A DNA stretch of 64,000 bases from Pseudomonas sp. MM223 (GCA_947090765.1 OX352322.1:3331501-3395500), one strand, 5' to 3'; shown: positions 1 through 11,200, numbered from the stretch's first letter. Made by a program: numbers and translations. Notes: generated by a model from the sequence alone, not told the origin.

Positions 1-125
1 ATGCCCGCATCGCAACTTGCCCAATGCCAGGCCTCGGCATTGTCCAGGCGTTCCAGGCGAATGATGAAACTGCGCGGTTGGCCATGCAGTTGGTAATCGA
101 TGATGTAAAGCTGTGGGCTAGGCAT
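1..125 (-). CDS. Small conserved Pseudomonas protein, DUF6555-like, C-terminus outside window
   Basis: The first 41 codons are present; the gene runs off the left edge. The start is the ATG whose complement lies at 123-125, preceded about 12 bases upstream by an AGGAGG ribosome site. The peptide begins MPSPQLYIIDYQLHGQPRSF and contains a Trp-His-Trp-Ala-Ser-Cys-Asp stretch. This resembles, from memory, the short Pseudomonas proteins grouped as DUF6555 (about 75-80 residues, function unknown). No signal peptide or membrane segment is visible. The 130 bases between it and the ClpP-like gene hold nothing I recognise. Confidence 0.6.
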   Translation of the reverse strand, partial: MPSPQLYIIDYQLHGQPRSFIIRLERLDNAEAWHWASCDAG

Positions 126-255
126 CGCAGGGGGCCTCCTCTTCTCCATGGATGACACCCTGATTGATCGGGTCATGGCCAGAAGATTCAAAATTTTGTC
201 GAACAATTGGAACAAGTGGCCCTTTACGCCTCTTTACCCAATGATTTCGCCGGCG

Positions 256-807
256 CTAGGCATGCACACTCCACTGCACGGCCTCGGCTTCAATCGGCAT
301 TTCATCAATGGCATGGATCATCCCGTTCTCCAGTGCCTCGCGGGGCCCCAGTATCCGCGGGTAAGCCATCAAGTACCTTGGCACATCCAGCACCTCTGCA
401 GCCCCCTGAGTCCGCTCCGCCACGATCTGTGCATATAACCGCAAATCGTAATCCAGGCTCATCGCATATTCGGCCATCCGTGCATGGTCCACCGAACCGT
501 GCAAGGTCCAGTGAAACGGATGGAACAGGAACTTGCTGAAACTGCACGCCGTGCGCCGCTCGCCGGCCAGGAACAGGATGTTGCCCATGGACTCCACCGT
601 GCCCAGGTTGTGGGTGTGTACCTCGACCGGCAACGCCCGCAGGAAGTTGTACAAGGTAAAACCATAACTGCACTCGCCGCCCATGGTAGCGATGTTCAGT
701 TGCAGGGTACCGGCGCCTTGTTGCAACGCCCGCGAGCAGGTGTTGATCAGGTTGCCACAGGTCGACGAATTGATCGGCCCGGTGAAGTGAATGATATGTC
801 TGGCCAT
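256..807 (-). CDS. ClpP-like serine protease family protein, probably atypical
   Basis: This 183-residue protein has the ClpP/crotonase-type fold signature. Ser73 sits in an ESMG motif that matches the ClpP nucleophile, and His96 in LFHPFHW matches the ClpP catalytic His. Aligned on the conserved EALENG segment, the position of the ClpP catalytic Asp is Pro150; the nearest Asp is 141, out of register. It may therefore be a weak or non-canonical peptidase. The start at 807 is chosen because GGAGG lies 7 bases upstream; an upstream in-frame start at 849 has no comparable site. It is a stand-alone gene with no clpX or clpA nearby, and is not the housekeeping ClpP. It is divergent from the adaptor gene at 938. 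Confidence 0.75.
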   Translation of the reverse strand: MARHIIHFTGPINSSTCGNLINTCSRALQQGAGTLQLNIATMGGECSYGFTLYNFLRALPVEVHTHNLGTVESMGNILFLAGERRTACSFSKFLFHPFHWTLHGSVDHARMAEYAMSLDYDLRLYAQIVAERTQGAAEVLDVPRYLMAYPRILGPREALENGMIHAIDEMPIEAEAVQWSVHA

Positions 808-937
808 GCTTGCCTCCGGGTTATGCGGTGGAATCGTCTGCGGCCACAAAGTTCAATCCGGGTTGGGCAAAGTACAAAATCCTTTCTAATCTGAGTGCGT
901 TGCAGCGTTTATGAAACCTCTCAGCAAGGAATTGAGA

Positions 938-1690
938 ATGCCCATGCCCGTTGTTGTACACCGTTGCCTGCCCTGGTTGCTGGCGTTGACGAGCCTGACT
1001 GCATATGCCGAACAGGAAACTCTCGGCGAAACGCCACAACCGATCCGTGTTTTGCTTGCTGCAGAGCTGGAAACCACCCTGTCCAGCCAGATGAACGGCA
1101 CGCTGGGCGAACTCAAGACAACCTTTGGCTCGCATGTGGCCAAGGGTGCCACACTGGCGCGCTTCAACTGCAACGAGGCCCAGGCGCGTGGCAAAGTGGC
1201 CGTGGCCGAACTGGCAATGGCCCGGCAGAACCTGGAAGCCAAGAAGCAGTTGCGCAAGCTCGATGCAGTGGGTGATATCGAGGTAGCGGCAGCCAACACC
1301 GAAGTTCAAAAGGCCGATGGTGCCCGTGCCATGGGCGAGGCGCAGATGAGCTACTGCCAGGTGCTGGCACCGTTCTCAGGGCATGTTGCCAAGGTGTATG
1401 TAAAACCGTATCAAACCGTCAGCGCGGGCACGCCGTTGTTCGACCTGGTCAGCGACGGCGCCTTGAAAGTGCGACTGAACGTGCCTTCAAGCCAGTTGAA
1501 AGGCCTCAGTACCGGCCAGCCATTGGAGGTGGAGGTACACGAGACTGGCAAGACCTACCCGGCCAAGGTCAGCGTGATCAACGCCCGGGTCGACGCCGTG
1601 GCGCAGACCGTGGAACTGGAGACGCGCTTCGACCAGCCATTCCCTGAACTGATGGCGGGCATGAGTGGCACGGCGCGGTTTGCACCATGA
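938..1690 (+). CDS. HlyD-family periplasmic adaptor (membrane fusion protein)
   Basis: A 250-residue adaptor starting at the ATG at 938, which has AAGGA 7 bases upstream; an in-frame ATG at 911 lacks a good site. A Sec signal peptide (MPMPVVVHRC to AYA) is followed by a split lipoyl-like domain: the first half around GTLGELKTTFGSHVAKG, a short helical hairpin, and the second half around VLAPFSGHVAKV, then a beta-barrel domain ending PELMAGMSG. It is shorter than RND adaptors such as AcrA (about 400 residues) and contains four Cys residues after the signal, unusual for the family. The stop overlaps the next start as ATGA at 1687-1690, so it is translationally coupled to the next gene. It is the first gene of the five-gene export cluster and presumably bridges inner-membrane partners to the TolC-like protein at 15762. 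Confidence 0.85.
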   Translation: MPMPVVVHRCLPWLLALTSLTAYAEQETLGETPQPIRVLLAAELETTLSSQMNGTLGELKTTFGSHVAKGATLARFNCNEAQARGKVAVAELAMARQNLEAKKQLRKLDAVGDIEVAAANTEVQKADGARAMGEAQMSYCQVLAPFSGHVAKVYVKPYQTVSAGTPLFDLVSDGALKVRLNVPSSQLKGLSTGQPLEVEVHETGKTYPAKVSVINARVDAVAQTVELETRFDQPFPELMAGMSGTARFAP

Positions 1691-3033
1691 CCATGAACCA
1701 GCCGCTGCCGCACCCGCAATTGCTGCTGCAACTGGACGGCCTGCGCGACAAGGCGATGGCCGCCGAGTCGCTGAACGCCCTGGCCTTCAGCATGGCCAAC
1801 GACCTCTATCCGCTGCTGCCCTTTCATCAGGCGCTGGTGTTCAGCCAGGTCAAAGGGGCGCTCGAACTGCTGTGCGTGTCGGGGCTGGCGCGCCCTACCG
1901 AAGATTCGCCTTACCTGGTGTGGCTGAGGCGGGCCAGCCGCTGGCTGGGTGAGCAGGTAAACGGTGAGCAACCCGTGTGGCTGACCGTGGCCGAAACGTC
2001 GCCCCCAGCCGATATCGCCGAGGGCTGGGCCGAGTGGTGGCCCGCAGGGCTCTGGTGCATCCCGCTGCATGCGCCAACCGGCGCGCGTTTGGGCTTGTTG
2101 GTATTGCTCCTCGAAGAAGCGCCACCTGCGGCGCTGCCCCAACACCTCAACGGTCTGACCCGCACCTGGGCCTATTGCTGGAATGCGCTCACTCGCCGCC
2201 AGCGCCTGAGCCGCTGGCGACCGAGCCGCCGCCAGGTGCTGCTTACCCTGTTGCTGCTCGGCGGCTTGCTGCTGGTGCCCGTACGCCAGACGGCGCTGGC
2301 CCCCGCACAAATCGTTTCGCGCCAGGCGCAAATCGTCACCTCGCCCATCGACGGCGTGATCGCTCAAGTGCTGGTACGCCCCAATCAGCCGGTCGTGGTT
2401 GGCACTCCCCTGTTCACCCTGGACGAAACCACCCTGCGCAGCCGGGCCGATGTGCTGGGCAAAGAAGTGGCGGTGGCCGATGCCGAACTGCTCGCCGCCA
2501 GCCAGCGGGCCTTCGACAACCCGCAAAGCAAAGGCGAGCTGACCCTGCTGCAAGGCCGGGTGGAGCAACGCCGTGCCGAGCTCGCCGCCGTACAGGCGCA
2601 GCTCAAGCGCACCCAGGTGCTGGCACCGCGGGCAGGCGTGGCGGTGTTCAGTGACCCCAATGACTGGCTGGGCAAGCCCGTGTCCACCGGCGAGCGCATC
2701 ATGCAGGTGGCCGACCCTGCGCAGCCAGCAATGCAGATCCAGCTGGCGGTGGCCGATGCCATCGCACTGGAGCCCGGTGCAGAGGTCACGCTGTTTCTCA
2801 CTGCCTACCCGCTCAGCCCGCTCAAGGGCACGATCCTGGAAACCAGCTACCAGGCCAAGCCAAGCGATGACGGCGTGGTGGCCTATCGCCTGCTGGCCAG
2901 CATCGACGCCCAGCCCGAGCATGCTCGCCTGGGCCTGCATGGCACGGCCAAGCTGTATGGTGGCCGGGTGATGCTCGGGTATTACCTGCTGCGGCGGCCA
3001 CTGGCCACCTTGCGCGCCTGGAGTGGCTGGTGA
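1687..3033 (+). CDS. Inner-membrane HlyD-like protein with N-terminal GAF-like domain
   Basis: A 448-residue protein. Residues 1 to about 175 form a soluble region resembling a GAF domain (a short alpha/beta domain containing WCIPLHAPTGARLGLLVLLL, with its core strands). A single transmembrane helix follows (about residues 183-202, QVLLTLLLLGGLLLVPV). The rest is HlyD-like: a lipoyl half at SPIDGVIAQVLVRPNQPV, a coiled-coil hairpin (about 255-315), a second half at VLAPRAGVAVF, and a barrel. The predicted topology is a cytoplasmic GAF-like domain with a periplasmic adaptor. GAF domains often bind small ligands, so it might gate export, but this is inference. It starts in an ATGA overlap and ends in a TGATG overlap with the M50 gene, so the three genes are tightly coupled. 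Confidence 0.8.
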   Translation: MTMNQPLPHPQLLLQLDGLRDKAMAAESLNALAFSMANDLYPLLPFHQALVFSQVKGALELLCVSGLARPTEDSPYLVWLRRASRWLGEQVNGEQPVWLTVAETSPPADIAEGWAEWWPAGLWCIPLHAPTGARLGLLVLLLEEAPPAALPQHLNGLTRTWAYCWNALTRRQRLSRWRPSRRQVLLTLLLLGGLLLVPVRQTALAPAQIVSRQAQIVTSPIDGVIAQVLVRPNQPVVVGTPLFTLDETTLRSRADVLGKEVAVADAELLAASQRAFDNPQSKGELTLLQGRVEQRRAELAAVQAQLKRTQVLAPRAGVAVFSDPNDWLGKPVSTGERIMQVADPAQPAMQIQLAVADAIALEPGAEVTLFLTAYPLSPLKGTILETSYQAKPSDDGVVAYRLLASIDAQPEHARLGLHGTAKLYGGRVMLGYYLLRRPLATLRAWSGW

Positions 3034-5123
3034 TGCTCGACCCTGCCGACCTGCCCCTGCCACCCCTGCGCGAAGACTTGCGCCTGTGCGATGCCGCCGA
3101 CAACCGCGACGGCGAGCCGGGGTGGATGATCCACGACACGGTGGTCAACCGCTTCTACCGCATCGGCTGGCTGGAATTCGAATGCCTGTTGCGCTGGGGT
3201 CAATCACCCCGGCAGATCAGCCAGCAGGTAGCACGCGACAGTGCGCTGAAGCCCGATGTGGACCAGGTGCTGGAGCTGCGGGCGTTTCTTGAACACCATC
3301 ACCTGCTGCGTGCCGGGCCCGAGCAACTGGGCAAGCTGCAGGCGCAGAGCGAGGCGCGAACCTGGTCAAGCTGGCGTTGGTGGCTGCACCACTACCTGTT
3401 TTTCCGCGTTCCTCTGCTGCGCCCGCAAGTGGGCTTGCAGCGCCTGGCCGCCGCCCTGGGCTGGCTGTTCCATCCGCTGACCGGCCTGCTGGTGATTGGC
3501 CTGAGCCTGCTGGGTATCCTGCTGGTTATCCAGCAGTGGGACAGTTTTACCCATGCCGTGGTGGAATCGTTCTCTACCGAAGGCCTGCTCAGCTTTGCCC
3601 TCGCACTGATCGTGGCAAAAACGTTGCATGAGCTGGGCCATGCCTTGGTCGCCACACGCCTGGGCTTGCGTGTGGGGCACATGGGGGTCGCCTTCCTGGT
3701 GCTGTGGCCAATGCTGTACACCGACACCGGCGAAAGCTGGAAGCTCAAGCATTCGCGCCAGCGGTTGGCGATTGCCTCGGCGGGCATCGCCACCGAGTTG
3801 TCCCTTGCGGGGCTGGCGACCCTGGGCTGGGCCCTGTGCGACGACGGCGCGTTACGCAATGCGCTGTTGTACCTGGCCACCACCAGCTGGGTGCTGTCCC
3901 TGGCCCTGAACGCCAGCCCCTTCATGCGCTTCGATGGCTATTTCATACTCAGCGACCTGCTGGACTTCCCCAACCTGCATGAACGCGCCTCGGCACTGGC
4001 GCGGGTGGCCCTGCGACGCAACCTGCTGGGGCTGCAGGAACCCTGGCCAGAGCATTTCCCCAGCAGCCAGCGGCGCATGCTGGTGGCCTTTGCCTTTGCC
4101 ACCTGGTTGTACCGGCTGGTGTTGTTCCTCGGGATCGCCGTGGCGGTGTACCTGTTCTTCTTCAAGCTGTTGGGGATCGTACTGTTCATGGTCGAAATCG
4201 CCTGGTTTATCGCCCTGCCGGTCAAACGCGAGCTGAGCCACTGGTGGCAACGCCGTAAACACATACCGGGCCGGCGCAAACAGCTGCTCTTGCTGTGCCT
4301 GGGCTTGGCTGTGCTTGCGTTGGCCATCCCGTGGCACAGCCAGGTGGATGCCGTTGGCGTGGCCCGTGCCGAACACCAACTGCGGGTGTACACGCCTTAC
4401 CCGGCGCGCCTGCAAAGCCTGCGTGAGCAAGGCCAGGTCAAGGCCGGCGAGGTATTGGCGACACTGGACGAGCCGGACCTGGACTCACGCCTGCGCAGCA
4501 GCGAGGCCACCGCCCGCAGCTACCAGGCGCGCCTGTCGGGCCTGCTGGCCGACCCGGCCGGGCTGAGCGTTGATGCCGCCACCCAGCAACGCCTGAACGT
4601 GCAGAACGAAGAAGCCCGCTCGGCGCGTGTAGAGATCGCCCGCCTGAACCTTCAGGCCCCCTTTGCTGGCACCTGGCTGGACAGCGACCCGGACTGGCGC
4701 CCCGGCCAGTGGGTCAACCGCCAGGAGTTGCTGGGCATCCTCATCGACCCCAGCCGCTGGCAGGTCGACGCCTATGTGGCCCAGGACCAGGTACACCACC
4801 TGGCCGTGGGCAACACCGTTCGCTTCTACCCTGACGGCCAGGTAACAGCGTTACAAGGCAAAGTGCTGGCCATCGGCAGTACCCGCGCCAATCAATTGGC
4901 CCACCGCATGCTGTCGTCTCACTTTGGCGGGCCGGTACCCACGGGGAACCAGCCCTTGGTGCCAACCCAGCCGGTGTTCCAGGTGCTGATAGCACTGGAC
5001 GCGCCGCTGGTCAGCGTGCACGAGACACGCGGCAGGCTGAAGATCAATGGCGAGCGGCGCAGCGTGCTGGGCGAAATGAGCCGCTGGTTGGTGGGGGTAG
5101 CGTTGTGTGAGAGTGGATTCTGA
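3033..5123 (+). CDS. M50 (site-2) metalloprotease with PqqD-like N-terminus and C-terminal HlyD domain
   Basis: A 696-residue multi-domain membrane protein. Residues about 25-95 resemble a PqqD-type winged-helix peptide-binding domain (WMIHDTVVNRFYRIG). A polytopic M50 domain follows: HELGH at about 199-203 supplies the zinc ligands and catalytic Glu, and NASPFMRFDGYF with Asp at about 301 matches the S2P Asn-x-x-Pro...Asp-Gly motif, so the active site looks intact. After the last transmembrane helix (about 410-430), residues about 440-690 form a HlyD-like adaptor (two lipoyl halves, coiled coil, barrel). The start is the ATG in a TGATG overlap with the previous gene; a GTG sits 3 bases earlier. 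M50 enzymes normally cut within membranes, but with PqqD and HlyD parts this one may process or translocate the giant protein encoded next. That role is inference. Confidence 0.88.
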   Translation: MLDPADLPLPPLREDLRLCDAADNRDGEPGWMIHDTVVNRFYRIGWLEFECLLRWGQSPRQISQQVARDSALKPDVDQVLELRAFLEHHHLLRAGPEQLGKLQAQSEARTWSSWRWWLHHYLFFRVPLLRPQVGLQRLAAALGWLFHPLTGLLVIGLSLLGILLVIQQWDSFTHAVVESFSTEGLLSFALALIVAKTLHELGHALVATRLGLRVGHMGVAFLVLWPMLYTDTGESWKLKHSRQRLAIASAGIATELSLAGLATLGWALCDDGALRNALLYLATTSWVLSLALNASPFMRFDGYFILSDLLDFPNLHERASALARVALRRNLLGLQEPWPEHFPSSQRRMLVAFAFATWLYRLVLFLGIAVAVYLFFFKLLGIVLFMVEIAWFIALPVKRELSHWWQRRKHIPGRRKQLLLLCLGLAVLALAIPWHSQVDAVGVARAEHQLRVYTPYPARLQSLREQGQVKAGEVLATLDEPDLDSRLRSSEATARSYQARLSGLLADPAGLSVDAATQQRLNVQNEEARSARVEIARLNLQAPFAGTWLDSDPDWRPGQWVNRQELLGILIDPSRWQVDAYVAQDQVHHLAVGNTVRFYPDGQVTALQGKVLAIGSTRANQLAHRMLSSHFGGPVPTGNQPLVPTQPVFQVLIALDAPLVSVHETRGRLKINGERRSVLGEMSRWLVGVALCESGF

Positions 5124-5219
5124 GTTTTAGCGCTGCTTCTCATTGCACCAAAATGGAAATCCGGGACTACGCTTGCTCTACTTCGAAAGTGCATCGTTTT
5201 TCCGAGTAGGTGGGCATAT

Positions 5220-8200
5220 ATGGATATGAAGAGCTTCGCCGCAGCATTGCGCCCTCGGTCGCAGACCCTGGCCCTTGAGCAACGCATCCTGTTCGACGGT
5301 GCCGCCGCTGCGGCCGTCGACCAGCAACACAGCGACCCCAGCCACGTCGAGGCCAAGGATACGGCCCACCCTGCCCCAACCGCCAGCGAGGCGCAGACTG
5401 CCGCCGCACCGGCTGGCCAGCCACGCAACCTGGTGGTGATTGACGCCCGTGTGGAAAACCGCGACCAATTGGCCGCCAACCTGCCTGCGGGTACTACTGC
5501 GTTGGTGGTCGACGCCGGGCAGGACGCCATCGCTGCCATCAGCAACACCCTCGCGCAGCTGGGCAAGGTCGATTCCATCCAGGTGTTCTCCCACGGTGCC
5601 GCTGGCCAGTTCACCTTGGGTAACCAGGTGTTCACCCAGCAGACTGTCGAGCAGTTGGGGGACCGCCTCAGCGCCTGGCGCAGCGAGCTCAACCAGGGGG
5701 CCGACATCCAGCTGTATGGCTGCGACGTGGGCGCCGGCAGCAGTGGCCAGGCACTGGTCAACGAGCTGGCACGCTGGACGGGGGCCGACGTCGGCGCCTC
5801 CAGCAACGCCACCGGCAGCCAACTGGCCGGCGGAGACTGGCGCCTGGAGGTCAGCAATGGCGACGTGGACAAATCCATCGCCCTTGCAGCCTCCACCCTG
5901 GCCAGTTTCCAGGGCCTGCTGGCCGATGCCAGCCCCACTGCCGGCCTGAGCGGTGGCGCCGAGGTGCAGCTGGGCGAGCAGTTCACCTTCACCGTCAGTT
6001 TCACCAACCCCTCGACCCAGGAAGGCTACGCGCCGTACATCGACTTGTTCATGCCTGCCACCGGGCGCGACGGCGATGACGGCGCCAGCTTCGTCTCCGC
6101 CACTTACCTGGGGCGGGCGGTGAACAGTTTTGTGATCACCTTCGACGCCAGCGGCAACGCCACGCACCCCCTGGCCAAGGACGCCAGCGGCAATGCCCTG
6201 GTGATCAATGCCGCCAGCGTGGGCATGAAACCGGGCGACCAGATGGTGGTGCTGCAATTGCCCTACGCCAGTGTTACCAACGGGCAGCCCAGCATCGACA
6301 TCCAGATCACCGGCCTGCTCAGCAACCTGGCCGATACCACCTATTCCGACGGTGCGCCCAACCTCACCATCAACGCCCGCGCCGGCTTCGAATACGGTAA
6401 CGACTCACTGAACAACCCGGTGCAGGACCCAAGCCTGGTGGAAGCTTCGCTGCACAGCTTCATCATCACCCCGACCCTGCTCAAGGTTACGCAAACGGTC
6501 AACATGCCTGAAGGCGAGACCGTAACCGGCCCCAATTATACCCGTACCCAGACCGTTACCGTGACCCCGGCACCCGGGCAGACCCTGACCAACGTCACCG
6601 TCACCCAGACCGTGCCGGACCAGGTGCACGTCAGCGCCATCACCCCGGGCCCAGGCGGCACCCTCACCTCTGTGACCCTGCACGATGGCCGGGTACTCAC
6701 CAACCCTGCCGCCATCGCGGCGGCGCTGGCCAACCCCAACGTGTTCGTGGACAGCTACAGCATTCACTACGACACCCTCAGCGGCGCCAGCGAAACCCAG
6801 GTCAGCTTCTACGTGCCGGAAATTGACGCCAACGGCTCCCCCGTACTCGACCCGGCTACCGGTAACCCGGTCACCATCAATTTCGGCACCGCCAGCGTCA
6901 CCGGCGACTGGAACCCGCTGGACCCTCGCGACCGCCCCACCGATCCGGACGGTTACCCGTTCAGCGAAACCGGCAATGGCCAGGGCGTCACGTTTGTGGC
7001 CAAGTCCATTACCCTGCTGAAGGCGGTAAACCTGCAGAACGATGTCGGTACCCCCGGCCTTACCCCCGGCGACACCCTGCGCTACACCATGGACGTGGCC
7101 ATTTCCGACTTCTTCGCCTTTGGCGAGAACATCCTCGAGCAAGGCCAGTTCACCGTGACCGACCTGCTCAGCGACGGCCAGACATTCAGCGCAGGCGTTG
7201 CCCCGACCCTGCTGCTGCAGGGCAATGGTACTTCGCTGAGCATTGCCCTGATCTTCACCCAGGCCGTCAACGCCAATGGCAGCACCACACTGGTGTTCGA
7301 CATTGCCGAATCCATCCGCCGGGCAGTGGCTGGCCCAGGCGTGGCCGCGCTGTTTGGCGACCTGTACGACGACACCGAGCAAAATGGCGCCACCGGCCTG
7401 CGCATCGTCTACGACGCCACGGTCGACACCACCTACACCACCGATCACCCGCCCCACGACCAACTCAACGAAGGCGACAGTGTGGGCAACAACGCCACGG
7501 TGGCCGCCACCGTGCTGCGCGATGCGCTCAACATCGGTGGCACCCAGACTGACGGCTCCAGCACCACCAGCACTATCCAGACCTCCAACGTGGATATCGA
7601 GCTGACCGAGGTGAACAATGGCGCACCGCCGAGCAATGGCGAACTGCGCCCGGGCGACGTGGTGACGTTCACCATCACCTACGACCTGCTGGTGGCCGAC
7701 TACGAAAACTTCAAGCTCATCGCCTACCTGCCGCTGCCATTGCTTAACACCGCCGGCATCACCTGGAGTGTCGGTGATGGTGTGGGCCAGTGGAGCTTCG
7801 GCAGCGGCAACAACATTCTCGATACACCTGACAGTGTCACCACCGGCCCTGGCAACTCCATCGTCTTCGACTTCGGCAACTTCGTTTCTGGTGGCTTGAA
7901 CGGTGGCACCGTGCAGGTGCAGTTCACCATGGTGGTGGGCGACCAGCCATTTGCCGACCAGCGTGAACTGGACGTGCTGGCACAATCGAGCCAGACCACC
8001 ACGGTGGACAAGGACGTGCTGGTGTCCTCCGATGTGGCGGTGATCGAATCGGTCGCCGAACCGGTGCTGGACATCAAGCATGGCGTGGTATCCAGCAGTA
8101 ATGGCACCGTCACCGGCACCACCGGTAGCTGGAACGCCCCCGGCACCACTGGTGTGCCGTTCAACGGCAGTGTCACCAGCCTGGCGGCGGTTGATGGCAA

Positions 8201-11200
8201 CGTCAGCGGTATTGATGGCGCCGACACCCTGCGCCTGGCCACGGCCATCAAAAACACCGGTGGCGGCGGTGCCTACGACGTCAGCACCAGCGTTACCCTG
8301 CCCAATGGCCTGGCTTTCGTCGGCGGTAGCCTGGCTGCCGCCAACCTGCAGATCTTCCGCGGCGATGGCACGCAACTGGTGCTGGGCACCGACTATAGCG
8401 TCAGCGGCAATACCATCACCTTCCTCGACGCCAATGGCCAGGCCACCCTGCTGGCCGGCCGCGCGGGTACTGCCAGCGACCTGTCTGGCGCCAACGTGGT
8501 GGTGATCGCCTACGACGTCACCGTGAACGACGCGATTCTCGCCTCAAGCACGCTGCAAAGCAGCGCGGCACTGACCAACTACGCCAGCGTCAACGGTGGC
8601 CAGGACTTTACCCCCACCGACCTGGTGGAAGTTGCCAACCAGCAAGTGGCAGCACCGACCATCACCAAAACCTACCAGAACGGTAGCCTCAGCGACGACG
8701 ACTCAAGTGCCACGCACACCACCGGCAGCAATCTGGTGATTGGCGAAAGCATGACGTACGACATCGTGGTCAACCTGCCCGAAGGCTTCACCGGCAGCCT
8801 GCGCATCAACGACCTGATCCCGCCCGGCTTGCGCCTGGACCCGCGCTTCAATGGCAATCAGGGCTTCCAGATCATCACCACGTTGGCTGGCAGCGCGGCG
8901 TTGGGCGCGGACTTCAACGGCACCCTGAACGTCAACCCGGTGACCCTGGACGGCAGCGACGGTGCCGACCTGATGCTGGTGTTCAGCACCGCAGGTTCGA
9001 CCGCCGACAACATCACCGACAACAACAGTTTCGTCATTCGCCTGGTGCTGGTGGCCAGCAACGTGCCCGGCAACCAGCAAGGCACCACCCTTAGCAACCG
9101 CGCGCAACTGGTGTACAGCGACCCCGATGGCGACACGCCCAATGGCAGCGCGCCGGTCGAACGTAGCGTGGTCAGTGCCCAGCAGCCAGCGGTGACCATC
9201 GTCGAGCCGACCCTGACCGTTACCCAGCAAATCACCTCGACGCCAGTATTCGGCGGTTACGAAGACGGCGATGTGGTTGAATTCGAGATCGTCATCAGCA
9301 ATACCTCCGGCGTCAATGCGTTCGACATCAGCCTGCTCGACGGGCTGCCAACCGAACTGAGCAACATCACCCTGACCGGCGTGATTTACAGCGGCGGCGC
9401 CAGCAACAACGGTGTGGCGGATTTCGTCATCCAGGGCGGCCAACTGATCAGCGTGAGCGGGGCCAACATCGACATCGCCAACGGTGGCAGCATCACTCTG
9501 CGCCTCACCGGCACGGTGAATGCCACCGCCGCTGGCGAGGCAGCCTTCCCCAACACGGTGGATGTACGCTGGACCAGCCTGAATGGCACCAACAACACGG
9601 TGGACACCACCAACGGCGAGCGCAGCGGCGAAGACGGCGTGCTCAATGGCGGCGCGCTGAACGATTACCGGGTCACTTCATTGCTGGTGTTCCCGGTCAG
9701 CAACGGCATCCGCATCAGCCGCGTGGGCGGCGTAGCCGACACCGCGCCGGCCACCAACATCAGCGGTGCCACCGACACCAGTGGCGTCAGCGAGAACGTG
9801 GTGGTCGGCGAAATCGTGCGTTACCGCGTGGCGGTGCTGGTGCCCACTGGCGATAACCCCGACTATCAAATCCGCATCGAGCTGGCCGCTGGCCTCGAAT
9901 TCATCCCGGCCAGCCTGAATGACATCCTGCTTGCATTCGTGTCCAACACGCCCTCCGGGCTTATCAGCGATGCCACCAACCTGATCAGTAGTGGCACCCT
10001 GAGCATGCCAGGTAACGAGCTGAGCGATGTGACCCAAGGCATCCGCCCCGACCTGTCCGGCGCAGTGCCCACTGGCGTGTTCGACATCAACAATGGCCGG
10101 CTGGTGATCGTTACCAACGCCAACGGCAGCCAGACGGTGACCTTCAGCCTGGGCAACCTGATCAACAACGAAACCAACGACCCCGATGTCGAAGGTGTGG
10201 TGCTGGAGTTCAACGTGCGGGTCAGCAACGTGGCCAGCAACCAGTCTGGCGCCAACCTCGGGGTGACCGCCCACGAGCACGTCGGCATCAACGGCGGTGT
10301 TGACCGGGGCGTGAGCGACACGGTGTTCGAGCGCGTGGTCGAGCCCAGCTTCACCAACATGGACAAGACCGTGATCGATGTGGCGCCGGGCAGTGGCACC
10401 ACCACCGCTACCGTGTCGGTCAGCTTCACCCAGAATGGCGAGGTACCCGCCTACAACACCCACCTTGCCGACCAGTTCCCCAATGGCAGCAACTACCAGG
10501 TGCAGAGCATACTGCTCAACGGTGTGGCCCTGGACATGGCCAACCTGCCCGCCGGCGTGAGCTTCAGCGATGGCACGAACATTACGGTGGACTTCGACCG
10601 CCTTGCACCGAATGACAATGTACAGGTGGTCTACACCGTCACCCTGCCCAACCAGACTATCGCCGACAACGCCGCCAGCGCTGCGGTGTTGACCTGGACC
10701 AGCCTGCCCACCGACTTTGAAACCAACGGCTGGGGCGGCTCGCTGCCCGGCACGGCGGGTGGTGCCGGCGGCGAGCGTACCGGCCAGGACGGCGCCGTCG
10801 GGCTGAACAACTACATCCTCAGTGACGGCGCCGGCATGGGCGTGATCCAGGGCACGCTGTGGGACGACACCCGTAGCGCTACCAACAGTGTCACCCCCGA
10901 CGGCCCGGGCCTGGACGGCATTGCCGTCACCCTCACCTGGGCAGGCGACGACGGCCAGTTCGGTACCGCCGACGACCGCACATTCAATACCGTTACCGCC
11001 AACGGCGGCCTGTACCAGTTCGCCCTGCTGCCCTCCGGCAGCTATCTGGTGGCCGTGGCACAGAGCCACCAGGCAGGTGCCGACAACAACTTCCGCGTAC
11101 GGGTCGACACCGACACTGCGGCTGCTCTTGCAGGGCTGGGCAGCATCAACCTGAGCCTGGGCGAAGGCAGCACCGGCACCGCCGATGCCGGTTACGTGCA

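Noticed and set aside
1555..3063. A 502-codon minus-strand open frame opposite the adaptor genes
   Set aside because: It is antisense to two clear HlyD-type genes and has no recognisable domain.
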